The notes under the pieces: model-generated
What the model saw: only the letters and a program-made list of their open reading frames with translations
Told to the model about the DNA's origin: nothing
Database searches by the model: none
Part shown: positions 8,129 through 17,633 of the stretch, one piece after another
Layout: every line of letters begins with the position of its first letter
How positions within the stretch are numbered: the first letter of the stretch is position 1
Translations under genes and position numbers: made by a program
Assembly: GCF_029626265.1 (NCBI RefSeq)
Contig: NZ_JARUBN010000001.1
Coordinates: forward strand, 682,001-746,000
Direction of reading: 5' to 3'
Source: Micromonospora sp. WMMD1102
Lineage (GTDB): Bacteria > Actinomycetota > Actinomycetes > Mycobacteriales > Micromonosporaceae
Length of the DNA stretch: 64,000 nt

Positions 8129-9304
8129 TCAGATCTTCTTCTTCCCCAGGTAGGACAGGGCGATCGGGAGCGCGACCTTCGCCGCCACCTCGGCCACCGG
8201 TGTGCCGATCTCGATGGCGAGGTCGCGCGCGTGCGCGGCGGCCTCCGTCCACTGCCGCGCCGGCCAGTCCGGGAGGCCGAGGTCGAGTCCGAGGAGTTCG
8301 TGGAACTCGCCGATGCTCGCCGCGACCCGGTTGCGGGACTTCACAATCGCCGGCGAGTCGACGGGGTTGAGTAGCACCTTGGCGTCGGCGCGGCGGGCGG
8401 CCCGCGTCAGGCTGTCGAGCAGCGAGTCGGTGACCTGCGCGATCAGCCGCACTCGATCCTGCCGGACCTGGTGCATGCCGCGTTGGATTGCCTCGGCGTC
8501 GTCTGGGGAGGTCTGCTTCTCCCGGTCGAGCTCGAGCTCCTGGATTATGTGATGCAGCAGGCAGGCGTGTGTGAGGACCCACAGCCAGAGGGGTACGTCA
8601 TGCTCGGCCCGCTTGAGCGCCTTGGCGAGGTCGCCGATCCTGGCGGTGTCGTCGAGGCCGTCGGCGATCTGCCGCAGTTGTCCCAGTGCTTGGGCCTGAA
8701 GGGTGGCGATCCGCCCGTGCTCCTGCTGCACGGTGGACCACTGGTCGGCGGTCACCCGGCCAACGCTTTCGCGGATGGTCACCGCCTCCTGGATCGACAG
8801 ACGCGCGCCGTTGAGCTGCGCGATCTCGCCGATCCTCTGGTTGTGCAGGATGGCCGTGGCCTTCTCGTCGATCGCGGTGAGCTTGGTGTTGATCTCGGCG
8901 AGGGCGCGCTGCAGCGCCAGCTGGCCCATCACGCCAGCGACTCCGGCCAACGTCGCCGGATTGAGCAGCGAGCCGGGGCCCTTGGCGATCTCGAGGAAGC
9001 CGCCGATCTGGCCGCCCGTCTTGCCGCGCAGAACGGTGGTGGACAGGCCGGTAGTGGCGGATTTCCGCAGGCCCATCTTCTCCAGGCGGGCGGCCGACTC
9101 CTCGGTGATCTTGAGCCAGCGGGCCGAGCCAGCGGCGATCTCGGCGCAGCCTCGCATGGCGGCGGAGCCGACGCCGAGCACCTGCCCGAAGTTCTCGGCG
9201 ACGTTCTCGGACATCGCCCACAACTCCTCCGCGTGCAGGAACCGCTCGACGGTGGCCGGTTCGCCGACGGCCGTCAGACCGTCGCCATCCTGGAACAGGT
9301 ACAT
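8129..9304 (-). CDS. Hypothetical helical protein (391 aa)
   Basis: A long, clean frame starting MYLFQDGDGLTAVGEPATVE, with typical actinomycete codon use. The sequence is mostly helical. A Gly/Ala-rich hydrophobic stretch (SLLNPATLAGVAGVMGQLAL, roughly residues 112-131) could insert in a membrane. It is followed by coiled-coil-like segments such as LAEINTKLTAIDEKATAIL, and by a C-terminal end reading VALPIALSYLGKKKI. There is no signal peptide and no catalytic motif that I recognise. Neighbours are mobile-element debris and nuclease-like genes, so a role in phage or plasmid conflict is possible but unsupported. Confidence 0.6.
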   Translation of the reverse strand: MYLFQDGDGLTAVGEPATVERFLHAEELWAMSENVAENFGQVLGVGSAAMRGCAEIAAGSARWLKITEESAARLEKMGLRKSATTGLSTTVLRGKTGGQIGGFLEIAKGPGSLLNPATLAGVAGVMGQLALQRALAEINTKLTAIDEKATAILHNQRIGEIAQLNGARLSIQEAVTIRESVGRVTADQWSTVQQEHGRIATLQAQALGQLRQIADGLDDTARIGDLAKALKRAEHDVPLWLWVLTHACLLHHIIQELELDREKQTSPDDAEAIQRGMHQVRQDRVRLIAQVTDSLLDSLTRAARRADAKVLLNPVDSPAIVKSRNRVAASIGEFHELLGLDLGLPDWPARQWTEAAAHARDLAIEIGTPVAEVAAKVALPIALSYLGKKKI

Positions 9305-9716
9305 GTCGTCGTTGATGGTCGGCTCCTCACCTCGTCATCCGCGGTGAAGATAGCCGTGATCGTCAAGATCTCGTCGGCCGGGTTGTCCAGCGAGGCCGGT
9401 CGCGGGGGCGATTACGACAAGGCGAGCGCGGTCACGGGCAGCAGCTGAACCCGGACTTTCACCAACCAGGCCCGCTCGGCGTTGCCGCCGCTCGCCCGCG
9501 ACGAGATCGAAGGGCTCGCCTCCGGTTGGCAGCGGGTCGAACAGGTCGCGCCGCCGCCCGGCAACGTCGGATCACCGAGCTGCACGAGCAGTACGCGCCT
9601 GCGCCGCTGAACGGGTAGATGATCACCGGCCTGGTCTGCGTGCAGGTTCGGGGAGTCCCGACACCTTTCGGCACCCCTACCCACGCGGACGCATCCAGCC
9701 CCGCCGGCTTGACTCA
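9305..9716. other. Gene-free stretch
   Basis: About 410 bases between the helical-protein gene and the arsC relic. Short frames on both strands lack start sites and recognisable protein features. It probably includes the promoter of the minus-strand gene and decayed sequence upstream of arsC. Confidence 0.35.
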
Positions 9717-10034
9717 CGCAAAGGCTCGGTTCGCTCGGCCGGCTCGGAGCCGGTGGATCGGATCAACCCGGCGGCGGTCGAGGCGATGCGCGAGGTCGGT
9801 ATCGACATCACCGACCAGACCCCGAAACGCCTGGAGTACGACACGGCGCGGAGTGATCCGACGTGATCATCACGATGGGTGACAGCGACGCCTGCCCGAT
9901 CTCTCGGCAATCGCTACGAGGACTAGAAACTCGACGACCCCGCCGGCCAGAGCGTCGAGCCCGTCCGCCCGATCCGCGACGAGATCCGCGCCTTGATCGA
10001 GGCCCTGCTGGCCGACCTGACCCCGGCCGCCTAA
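9717..10034 (+). pseudogene. ArsC-type arsenate reductase/LMW phosphatase relic
   Basis: Segments of a thioredoxin-coupled arsenate reductase can be read in changing frames: SAGSEPVDRINPAAVEAMRE with GIDITDQTPKRL, then IITMGDSDACPI, then RYED, an in-frame TAG where Trp is normal, and KLDDPAGQSVEPVRPIRDEI ending at 10034. The N-terminal P-loop with the first catalytic Cys is missing. At least one deletion, one frameshift and one nonsense codon make it inactive. Confidence 0.7.
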
Positions 10035-10074
10035 GGCTGCCCGACCGCGCCTGCACAGTCTCCGGTGGGCCGGG

Positions 10075-11004
10075 TCAGAACATTTCGGCGACCGGAAAGT
10101 GGCAGCTGCCAGTGTCGTTGGCGTGCCGCTTCTTACGCCGCAGCACATCGTCCAAGGGGATGCGCCCGTCGAGGATCGTGAAGAGGTCGGCGCCACTCAT
10201 CGTCATGAAGCAGGTGCCCTCGCTGTAGGTGGTACGCGCGGGCTCGCTCAGATCGTTGATGCTGATGATCAGCCCGAGCGCGTTCTTGCCCTTACGCTCG
10301 ACCTTCTTGGCGAAGGCGTCGGCCTGTTCCCGGCTGACCGGATCCTTGGTCCACTTCGCCTCGATGATGTAGTCGTCAGTGTCGAAGCTGATCGACCCGT
10401 CGATCTGCTCGGCCGCCAGCGAGTAGGCCAGCCGCGGGGAGAGGTCGAACATCGCGAATAGGGTGTTGAGAAAGTCCTCGAACTGCCGACCCCGCTCGTG
10501 CACGTCGGCCATCGAGTGCATGGCCAGGAATCGGCCGCGCAGGTCGTCGAGGTCCTGCGCGAAGCGCCGCTGCAGCTCGACTTGTTGGGTGTAGGCCGCC
10601 CGCTCGGCATCCAGGCGCTCACGTTCGCTGATCAAATCCTCGTACGCGGCCGTATACGTCTTCAGGTCGGCGACGGCGGCCTGCGCCCGCGGCAGCCATT
10701 TCTCGGCGTTCTCGTGCCGCTCCAGCTCGGGAAACCGCTGCATGTTGGCCAGCTCGACCATCAACTGCACACTCGCGTGCTGATAGACCCGCTCGCCCTC
10801 GATAAGCCGGTCGACCACCTCGTCGGCGATCTCGCGCTTCGAAACCCCAAAGTTCACCCCGGCCAGCAACTCCGGATGCTCCCGCAACGCGGCCCGCAGA
10901 AACTTCTCCAGCGTCGGCCGATACCAGAACACCCCGGCCAGCGCGGCCCGCAACGCGTTGTACGCAGCACCGGAGATCCGCTTCGTCGCCCGGCTCTCGC
11001 TCAT
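10075..11004 (-). CDS. Restriction-endonuclease-like protein (PD-(D/E)XK)
   Basis: A 309-residue protein started at ATG 11004 (GGAG just upstream; the frame is open further but reads poorly). The N-terminal 200 residues are helical, with a coiled coil (LISERERLDAERAAYTQQVE). The C-terminal third holds a nuclease core: FDTDDYIIEAKWTKDPVSRE, whose D...E-A-K pattern fits the PD-(D/E)XK active site of Mrr-like endonucleases, followed by a predicted strand GLIISIND. A role in DNA restriction or degradation is inferred from this motif and from the adjacent nuclease and Gabija genes. No modification methylase is nearby. Confidence 0.68.
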   Translation of the reverse strand: MSESRATKRISGAAYNALRAALAGVFWYRPTLEKFLRAALREHPELLAGVNFGVSKREIADEVVDRLIEGERVYQHASVQLMVELANMQRFPELERHENAEKWLPRAQAAVADLKTYTAAYEDLISERERLDAERAAYTQQVELQRRFAQDLDDLRGRFLAMHSMADVHERGRQFEDFLNTLFAMFDLSPRLAYSLAAEQIDGSISFDTDDYIIEAKWTKDPVSREQADAFAKKVERKGKNALGLIISINDLSEPARTTYSEGTCFMTMSGADLFTILDGRIPLDDVLRRKKRHANDTGSCHFPVAEMF

Positions 11005-11191
11005 CGGCTCCCATCCCGCTCGATCAAGACGACCGCCACCTCTAGCGCTCCGCCACCGACTGAGATTAGGCACCCGCACCGCACACCCGCCAGCACCGCC
11101 CACCCTCCTCCATGAGAATAGGTCAGTCTTCAGGGCTGGAACCCCGCAGGCCGCTGGCGACTGGTGGCGCCCGCCACGAGATGATTGAGTG

Positions 11192-12895
11192 ATGGGCCGC
11201 GTGGAGTGGACTCGTCTCGAAGGCAACGACGTCGAAGCCGTCATCGCCATGCTTGTGAATAGGGAGAGACCAGACTCGGTACGTATCTCAACTTCGCGTG
11301 GCGATGGGGGCGTAGACATCTTGGAACGTCGCCCCGGCTCTGGCGGTCGCGACCTCGTTCATCAGGTCAAGGGCTACTGCAGGGCATTGACGTCCCGGCA
11401 GAAGGCCGAGGTAGAGACGTCCCTACGGACGCTCACAAAGGATCCCCGGTGGAATCGTCTGAACGTCGAGCTGTGGTACCTGGTCACTCCGTGGGATCCG
11501 ACCCCGGAGGCCGAGACGTGGTTGCAGGAGCTTGCGGCCCGGTATGGGCTGAAGGCGGTTTGGCGTGGTCTCTCGTACGTCGAGCAGCTTGCGGCGAAGT
11601 ATCCCGATGTCGTCGACTACTACCTGCACGGTGGCAAGACCGCGGTCGACAACGCCTATAAAGCCGTGGCCGCTATCTTCGCTCTCGGCGGCGACCAACA
11701 GGAGACGCTCGACATCCCGTCGGTCACTGCTCGCGTACAAGCGGCGCTGCCGGCCCTCGACGCCGACCCGCACTACCGCTATGAGCTGCGCTTCGGCAGC
11801 GACGACCTTCCTCCGCAGGTCGAGCGCCAGCGCTTGGTCATGACCTGGGTCAGCGGCCGCAGCGGCGGCGGTCCCTGGGTAGCCGTAGACGTGATCGCCC
11901 GCTGCGCCGCCGCCACCGATGAGCGCCCTATCACGATCACCGGACGGCTTGTTGCGAAGAACGACAGCGACTTCGCGCACGAACTGCGCGACTTCGCCGC
12001 CTTCGGAACACCGTTCATCAGCCCCGCCGGTGCCTATACCGGAGAGGTCGACGCTCCTGGCGGCCTCGGCGGACGCTTGGATAACGCGCGAATCATGGCG
12101 CTGCCGGCTCGCGAGGGCCTCGGGGCCAACCCGCAGTTGCACGTCGAGATCATGAACCCCGACGGTGAGGTTCTGGCTGCGGCCGACCTCGATCGGGTCG
12201 AGCGAAGCCATGGCACCGACGGCGTCCGGGTGGTGCTGGAGGAGATCCACCACGTCTTCCAGATTGAGGACCGCTACCGGCTGCCCGAGACGAGCCTGAG
12301 GCGTACGTTCCGGTTCGCTGACTTCACCGGCGAACCCCCGGCAGCCGTTTTTTCCACGCTGCAGTTCCTCAACGTCTGCCAGGCGCCGAACATTGGGCGG
12401 ATAAGCGTGCGCCACACACCGCCGGAAAGAGGCAGCCTCGACAAGGCCTGGGCCCTTGACTTCCCCGAGGATTGGCAGCGCAGGCTACGCATCTTGACCT
12501 TGACAATTGAGGCGCTGGCGACCATCCAGCAGCACACCAGCACGCCGATCCGGGTTCCAGACCTCAGCCTCGTCTTGCCCGAGGAACAGCAACGCTGGCT
12601 TCTCGCCGCGCGACTTTTGCGCGGGGAAGAAGTCGTTGCAACCTATCCTGCGGGCCACTGTCTGATGTTGGATCTCGGCTCCGAAGTCGACGTTCCGGAC
12701 GGCGGCACGCTCGGCATGCAACGGCCGCTGGACGTCGTTGTTGGCGGCGATCAGGTGAATCTGGGCGTAATGGAGATCTGGCTCAGCGATGCGACGTTGG
12801 TGCGGCGCGAGGAGTGCGAGGATCGGACTTATCACCTCTTCACAACACCGGATCGCCGCTACCGATACCGGCCGGCGCCGGAGGGCGTCGGCTGA
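11192..12895 (+). CDS. Mrr-like nuclease-domain protein of unknown C-terminal function
   Basis: A 567-residue protein; GTG 11189 is an alternative start one codon upstream. Residues 1-150 look like a PD-(D/E)XK restriction-endonuclease domain: VEWTRLEGNDVEAVIAMLVN, then GDGGVDILER and HQVKGY, the usual D...Q-x-K order of Mrr/VSR-like nucleases acting on foreign DNA. About 420 residues without a motif I know follow, predicted alpha/beta and possibly for target recognition. It is divergent from the 10075-11004 nuclease gene and 320 bases upstream of the Gabija pair, so it may form a composite defence unit with them. Confidence 0.6.
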   Translation: MGRVEWTRLEGNDVEAVIAMLVNRERPDSVRISTSRGDGGVDILERRPGSGGRDLVHQVKGYCRALTSRQKAEVETSLRTLTKDPRWNRLNVELWYLVTPWDPTPEAETWLQELAARYGLKAVWRGLSYVEQLAAKYPDVVDYYLHGGKTAVDNAYKAVAAIFALGGDQQETLDIPSVTARVQAALPALDADPHYRYELRFGSDDLPPQVERQRLVMTWVSGRSGGGPWVAVDVIARCAAATDERPITITGRLVAKNDSDFAHELRDFAAFGTPFISPAGAYTGEVDAPGGLGGRLDNARIMALPAREGLGANPQLHVEIMNPDGEVLAAADLDRVERSHGTDGVRVVLEEIHHVFQIEDRYRLPETSLRRTFRFADFTGEPPAAVFSTLQFLNVCQAPNIGRISVRHTPPERGSLDKAWALDFPEDWQRRLRILTLTIEALATIQQHTSTPIRVPDLSLVLPEEQQRWLLAARLLRGEEVVATYPAGHCLMLDLGSEVDVPDGGTLGMQRPLDVVVGGDQVNLGVMEIWLSDATLVRREECEDRTYHLFTTPDRRYRYRPAPEGVG

Positions 12896-13214
12896 TCCCG
12901 ACAACACATCTTTGCCTTCTGGGTTGCGCAGGAAGTGGACGTTGGTGCTGTGCCGTGAGTCCATGGCGCGCTGGTCGCGGCTGGGATACTGGCCGGGGGG
13001 AAGGTCATTGCGGTCCACGCGAGCTACTCGACGCTGCTGCGGCCGTAGGCGCGCACGCCCGGTCGCTGGCGAGAACCCGTAGCACTTATCCACGCACAAG
13101 GCGGCGCGAACGGCTGAGCGGGATGTTGCCACCCCGCAACGAAGATCATGGGCGTCAGATACTCTGATCGACGCGGTGGCGCTGCCTTCGATCTTGTCGT
13201 ACCGGAAGTGATGG
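12896..13214. other. Intergenic region upstream of Gabija genes
   Basis: Roughly 320 bases with no convincing frame. It presumably carries the promoter of the two-gene Gabija operon. No terminator or repeat stood out. Confidence 0.4.
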
Positions 13215-15287
13215 ATGTACATCGAGACGCTTGTGCTGGAGAACTTCAAGTGCTTCGGGCCGGGCCGCACCACGATCGACCTGGGGCCGGACCTGACCGC
13301 CTTCATCGGCACCAACGGCAGCGGGAAGACCGCCGCCTGCGAAGCGCTGCTGCGGCTGTTCGGGATCACCGGCCGGGAACGTGCCGTACGCGTGGACGAT
13401 TTCCACGTTCCCGTCGACGAGTCCGAAGCCGCCACCAGCCGCAATTTGACGATCGAGGTGGTGCTCGCCTTCCCAGAGCTCGATGAGGACGATCAACAGA
13501 CCGACGAGACGGATGCCGGGGCCGACGAGGTAACCGATCTTCAGGAGGCCGTCGACAGAGAGTTCGGCGACGACGAGGAGAGCGACGACGAGGATCCCGG
13601 TCAAGGCGAGCACGGCCGAACCGCAGAACCTGCCGCCGTCGGCAGGCGGCCAGTTCCGGAGTTCTTCTCGCGGATGGCTGCCGATGACAACGGCGAGCTG
13701 AAGGTCCGCATCGTCCTGAAGGCCACCTGGGAAGACGACGGCACCGTGGACGGCACGATCACGGAGACCCGTATCGTCGTCAGCACCTTGGCCGAGGACT
13801 ACGGTGAGGATGACTACGCACCGCTTCCTCCGGCCGAACGCAGCCGTATCCAGATGATCTACATCCCGGCGTCGCGTGACGGCGCCCGCCAGATGACCGC
13901 GTTTCTAGGCAGCAGGCTGTGGCGGGCCGCACAATGGACGGCCGAACTGCGGACCATGGTAGGGAAGCACGCCGCTGAGGTAGCGCAGCAGTTCACAGCC
14001 GAGCCGGTCGTAAAGGCTGTCGTCGACGCGTTGGGGTCGCGGTGGCGCCAGCTGCACGATGGAGGGACGCACGCGGTCCCGAAACTGCGCCTGCTCGACG
14101 ACGACTTCGACCAGCTCGTCCGCGATACCGAGCTGGTTTTCGAACCGGATCCGACCGGACGCGCCCGGCCCGCTCGCCTGCTCAGCGACGGGCAACGGTC
14201 GCTGCTACACCTCGCGCTGACGGCAACCGCTTTGGACGTCGAAGCCGCAGTCTGTGACCGCGCCCACGGGGCAGACTTCACGCTGGATGCGTCTCAGCTG
14301 CCAAACCTGACGCTAGTCGGCGTTGAGGAACCGGAAAACAGCGTGTCACCGTTCTACCTGTCTCGGATTGTCAGCCAGATGCAGGACCTTGCCGGCGGCG
14401 GAGCAGCCCAGGCCATCCTGTCAAGCCACTCCGCCAGCGTACTGACCCGCATCGAACCGGAAGACCTGCGCTACTTCCGCAACGACCCGACCACGGCCAC
14501 ATCATCGGTACGCCCGATCACGCTCCCCCCGAACGACACCGAAGCCGGCAAATACATTCGCGAGGCGGTACGCGCACACCCCGAGCTGTACTTCGCCAAG
14601 TTCGTCGTGCTCGGCGAGGGCGACACCGAACAGCTAGTCATCCCCCGCATCGCCCAGGCCCAAGGCGTCGACCTCGACCCCTCCTTCGTCGCGCTAGTGC
14701 CACTCGGCGGCCGGCACACCAACCACATGTGGAAGCTGCTCAACGACCTGGACATCCCGCACGCGACGCTACTGGACCTCGACTACGGCCGCACCGGCGC
14801 AGGCCCGGCCCGGCTGCGCGACGCCTGCGACCGGCTCCTCGCCAACGGCATCAATCCACTCGCCGGCCTGGACGACTACGCCGAGGTCGATGACATTGAT
14901 GACGACTTGAAACTCACCGAACTGTGGCCGATCATCAAGCACCTGCGCACATTCGGAATCTTCTACGCCAAGCCGCTCGATCTCGACTACATCATGCTGG
15001 CCAAATTCCCTGCGGCGTACAAGAAGCTCGAACCCGGCGAGACCGGACCACACACGAGCGACGCGCTGGCCCGCGTCATCGGCGACAAGAGCAGCGACGA
15101 GGCATTCTGGCAAGAATCGCATCGTGCCCAGCGCCTGCGCTGGTACCGCTACCTCTTTCTGACCCACTCGAAGCCGAGCAGCCATCTACGGGCACTAGGC
15201 CGCCTCACCGACGAACAGCTGCGCGACGGCGCCCCGAAGGTACTCACCGCCCTGATCAGACACATTCGCGACCGGGTCGGCCTATGA
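13215..15287 (+). CDS. gajA: Gabija protein GajA-like (OLD-family ATPase with TOPRIM nuclease)
   Basis: A 690-residue protein. The ABC-type ATPase half shows Walker A GTNGSGKT (32-39), a signature-like LLSDGQRSLLHLAL, Walker B LVGVEEPE and an H-loop AILSSHSAS. The C-terminal TOPRIM domain has FVVLGEGDTEQL (metal-binding Glu) near residue 469 and LLDLDYG (DxD) near 520. OLD nucleases of this form with a UvrD-like partner constitute Gabija, an antiphage system that nicks DNA when nucleotide pools fall. An acidic insert (residues about 91-135, DEDDQQTDETD and similar) makes it longer than the roughly 580-residue reference GajA. The stop overlaps the gajB start by four bases. Confidence 0.8.
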   Translation: MYIETLVLENFKCFGPGRTTIDLGPDLTAFIGTNGSGKTAACEALLRLFGITGRERAVRVDDFHVPVDESEAATSRNLTIEVVLAFPELDEDDQQTDETDAGADEVTDLQEAVDREFGDDEESDDEDPGQGEHGRTAEPAAVGRRPVPEFFSRMAADDNGELKVRIVLKATWEDDGTVDGTITETRIVVSTLAEDYGEDDYAPLPPAERSRIQMIYIPASRDGARQMTAFLGSRLWRAAQWTAELRTMVGKHAAEVAQQFTAEPVVKAVVDALGSRWRQLHDGGTHAVPKLRLLDDDFDQLVRDTELVFEPDPTGRARPARLLSDGQRSLLHLALTATALDVEAAVCDRAHGADFTLDASQLPNLTLVGVEEPENSVSPFYLSRIVSQMQDLAGGGAAQAILSSHSASVLTRIEPEDLRYFRNDPTTATSSVRPITLPPNDTEAGKYIREAVRAHPELYFAKFVVLGEGDTEQLVIPRIAQAQGVDLDPSFVALVPLGGRHTNHMWKLLNDLDIPHATLLDLDYGRTGAGPARLRDACDRLLANGINPLAGLDDYAEVDDIDDDLKLTELWPIIKHLRTFGIFYAKPLDLDYIMLAKFPAAYKKLEPGETGPHTSDALARVIGDKSSDEAFWQESHRAQRLRWYRYLFLTHSKPSSHLRALGRLTDEQLRDGAPKVLTALIRHIRDRVGL

Positions 15288-17218
15288 GCCGACCCGACAC
15301 CGACGAGGCCAGCAGGCCGACGACGCGGCCTACCGTGCTGATCCCGGCCGCCCACTGGCGGCCGAGCGGGATCGATGACCTGGAACCGGCCGCCTGGCGA
15401 GCGCTGTACCACGAAGGAAACACCGCAGTGGTCGCCGGCCCCGGTGCCGGCAAGAGCGAGTTCCTCGCCCAGAAAGCCGCCTACCTGCTGCAGACGGGCA
15501 GCTGCCCGTGGCCGCAGCGCATCCTGGCGATCTCGTTCAAGCGTGACGCCGCCGCCAACCTGCGCCGGCGGGTCGCTGCCCGCGTTCCCGACCACGCCGA
15601 CCGCTTCGTGTCCATGACCTTCGACGCGTTCACCAAAAGCCTAGTCGACCGGTTCGCCTCCGCGTTGCCCGACAGCTGGCGGATGCCGCACGGGTACGAG
15701 ATCTCTTATGCCTCCGAACGTCAGGTCGAGGCTTTCCTCGGCGACATCATCCCGGCCGCTCCGCGACCGATACGTCTCCAGGTTGCCCAGCTGCACGCAA
15801 GCCGTTTCATCGCCGACACCGTCGGCAGCTGGGACCTGCCGGTCACAGTGCCAGCCGCCGACCCAGACGACGCCGCCGCGTATGCGGCGCTGCAGTGGTG
15901 GCGCCTACGCTACTTCGGGCGCGGCCCGGCAAGGGTGGATTTCGTCATGCTCAACCGGCTGGCCGAACTGCTCGTCCGGTGCGTGCCGAAGCTGCGGCGG
16001 GCACTGCGCATGACCTATCCGTACGTGTTCGTCGACGAATTCCAGGACACCACCAGCGCCCAGTTCTCGTTCCTCGTCTCGGTGTTCGCCGGCGGTCCCA
16101 CGGCCACTGCGGTCGGCGACAGCAAACAGCGCATCATGGGCTGGGCCGGCGCGCTACCCAAGGCCCTCGAACGGTTCGCCGAAGCGTTCGACGCGACCAC
16201 TCACCCGCTGACGTGGAACTTCCGGTCCACCAAAGCCCTGGTCGACGTACAGCACGTCATCGCCACCAAGCTCGACCCCAACGCGGTACCGGTGATGTCC
16301 AAGGCCGACAACGACATCGACGGCAACCCCGCCGAGGTGTGGACCTTCTCCAGCCTCGACCGGGAGGCCGCCGTCATCGCGGACTGGATCGCCGGCGACA
16401 TCGCTGCCTCTGGCCGGGCACCGGCGGACTTCGCCCTGCTGGCCCGGCAGAAGATCGCCGACTTCGAGACCCGATTCCGTACACAGCTGTCCCGCCACGG
16501 CATCAACGTGCGCAACGACGACGCCCTGGTCGCCACGATGCGCTTGCAGGATCTACTGAAACACGAGATCGCCCGCCTGCTGCTGGGCCTGCTCCGGCTG
16601 GCTGACCAGCCGCGGGGACTACCCAAGGTGTGGCGCGAGGTGCTGGCGACACTGACCCGGATCCACGGCGCCGAGGGCGACAACACGGCGCAACGGCGCG
16701 TCGGCGACGAATTGTCCACGTTGATCGTCGGACTGCGAGCCTGGCTCAGGGCCCATCCGCCAGAACAGACTGCTGCCGACGACGTGGCCAGCTTCCTGCT
16801 CGGCATGCTCGACCTGGCCGCGCTACGCCGATACGTCAAGTCGGCAACGCCTGGCGAGCAACTACACCTCGTCACCGACGCATTCCAGGCCCGGCTTGCT
16901 ACCGTGATCTCGACGAGCACCAACTGGACTGACGTGGCCGATCAGTTCGAGTGCTCCGACGCAGTCGTCCTGTTGACCGCCCACCGTGCCAAGGGCCTGG
17001 AATACCACACCGTGTTCTTTCTTGGCCTCGATGACCAACAATGGTGGGCACACGATCGAGATCCCATCGAATCGACCTCCACCTTCTTCGTAGGGCTTTC
17101 CCGCGCTGCCCAGCGGATCATCTTCACGACCACCAGCCCGTACGCTCGGCACGGGCGCATCGCCGAGCTCTTCGCCATGCTCGACGACGCGGGCGTGCCT
17201 GAGATCAATCGAGACTGA
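15284..17218 (+). CDS. gajB: Gabija protein GajB-like (UvrD/Rep-type helicase)
   Basis: A 644-residue superfamily 1A helicase starting in an ATGA overlap with gajA. Motifs run in order: Walker A AGPGAGKSE (about 51-59), motif II FVDEFQDT (about 250), GDSKQRIMGWAGA (motif III), NFRSTKAL (motif IV), TAHRAKGLEYHTVFF (motif V) and VGLSRAAQRI (motif VI). All ATPase motifs look intact. GajB partners GajA in Gabija, sensing DNA ends or termini produced during infection. It is larger than the 494-residue reference protein, with extra sequence in the 1B/2B regions. Strict translational coupling supports a two-protein complex. Confidence 0.78.
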   Translation: MSRPDTDEASRPTTRPTVLIPAAHWRPSGIDDLEPAAWRALYHEGNTAVVAGPGAGKSEFLAQKAAYLLQTGSCPWPQRILAISFKRDAAANLRRRVAARVPDHADRFVSMTFDAFTKSLVDRFASALPDSWRMPHGYEISYASERQVEAFLGDIIPAAPRPIRLQVAQLHASRFIADTVGSWDLPVTVPAADPDDAAAYAALQWWRLRYFGRGPARVDFVMLNRLAELLVRCVPKLRRALRMTYPYVFVDEFQDTTSAQFSFLVSVFAGGPTATAVGDSKQRIMGWAGALPKALERFAEAFDATTHPLTWNFRSTKALVDVQHVIATKLDPNAVPVMSKADNDIDGNPAEVWTFSSLDREAAVIADWIAGDIAASGRAPADFALLARQKIADFETRFRTQLSRHGINVRNDDALVATMRLQDLLKHEIARLLLGLLRLADQPRGLPKVWREVLATLTRIHGAEGDNTAQRRVGDELSTLIVGLRAWLRAHPPEQTAADDVASFLLGMLDLAALRRYVKSATPGEQLHLVTDAFQARLATVISTSTNWTDVADQFECSDAVVLLTAHRAKGLEYHTVFFLGLDDQQWWAHDRDPIESTSTFFVGLSRAAQRIIFTTTSPYARHGRIAELFAMLDDAGVPEINRD

Positions 17219-17633
17219 CATCCGGGAATGGAAGATGCTGGAGCCACATCACGGAGATATCAGCGGCCGGCCAACGACTGCGCCAGTCGGTGCGCACCGC
17301 CAGAGGCAGATCCGACGCCCTCGAAACGTGGGGCTCGCTGCTCGCTCTCGGCGCACGCCGGCTTCACCGCCTCGATGCCGACAGCATCAATAGTGTCTGT
17401 ATCGTGATGCAAGACATCGAAGGCAGCGAGTTCTTTCTCGACTTACCACGCTTCGGCCCTCCCCTCTCAACCAACGGCGCGCTTGGAGGCGTCCGATAGT
17501 ATCCGCTCATGTCGAGGAGAGTTCGTCTATTGTCTCGTGAACGAGCTGCCTGGACGCGCTGCGCCGTGTGGAGGTTCCTGATCGATCTGCCGCGTCGCGC
17601 GGACTGTCACGAGCCCCATCGGTGGGGTCGGTC
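17219..17633. other. Mostly non-coding stretch after Gabija
   Basis: About 415 bases. A frame around 17240-17499 (HITEISAAGQRLRQSV further on to FFLDLPRFGPP) has protein-like composition but no convincing start or ribosome site. It may be a gene remnant. No strong hairpin was seen after the gajB stop. Confidence 0.3.

Noticed and set aside
17240..17499. Possible small protein after gajB
   Set aside because: Composition is protein-like, but there is no ribosome site or convincing start codon and no recognised family.
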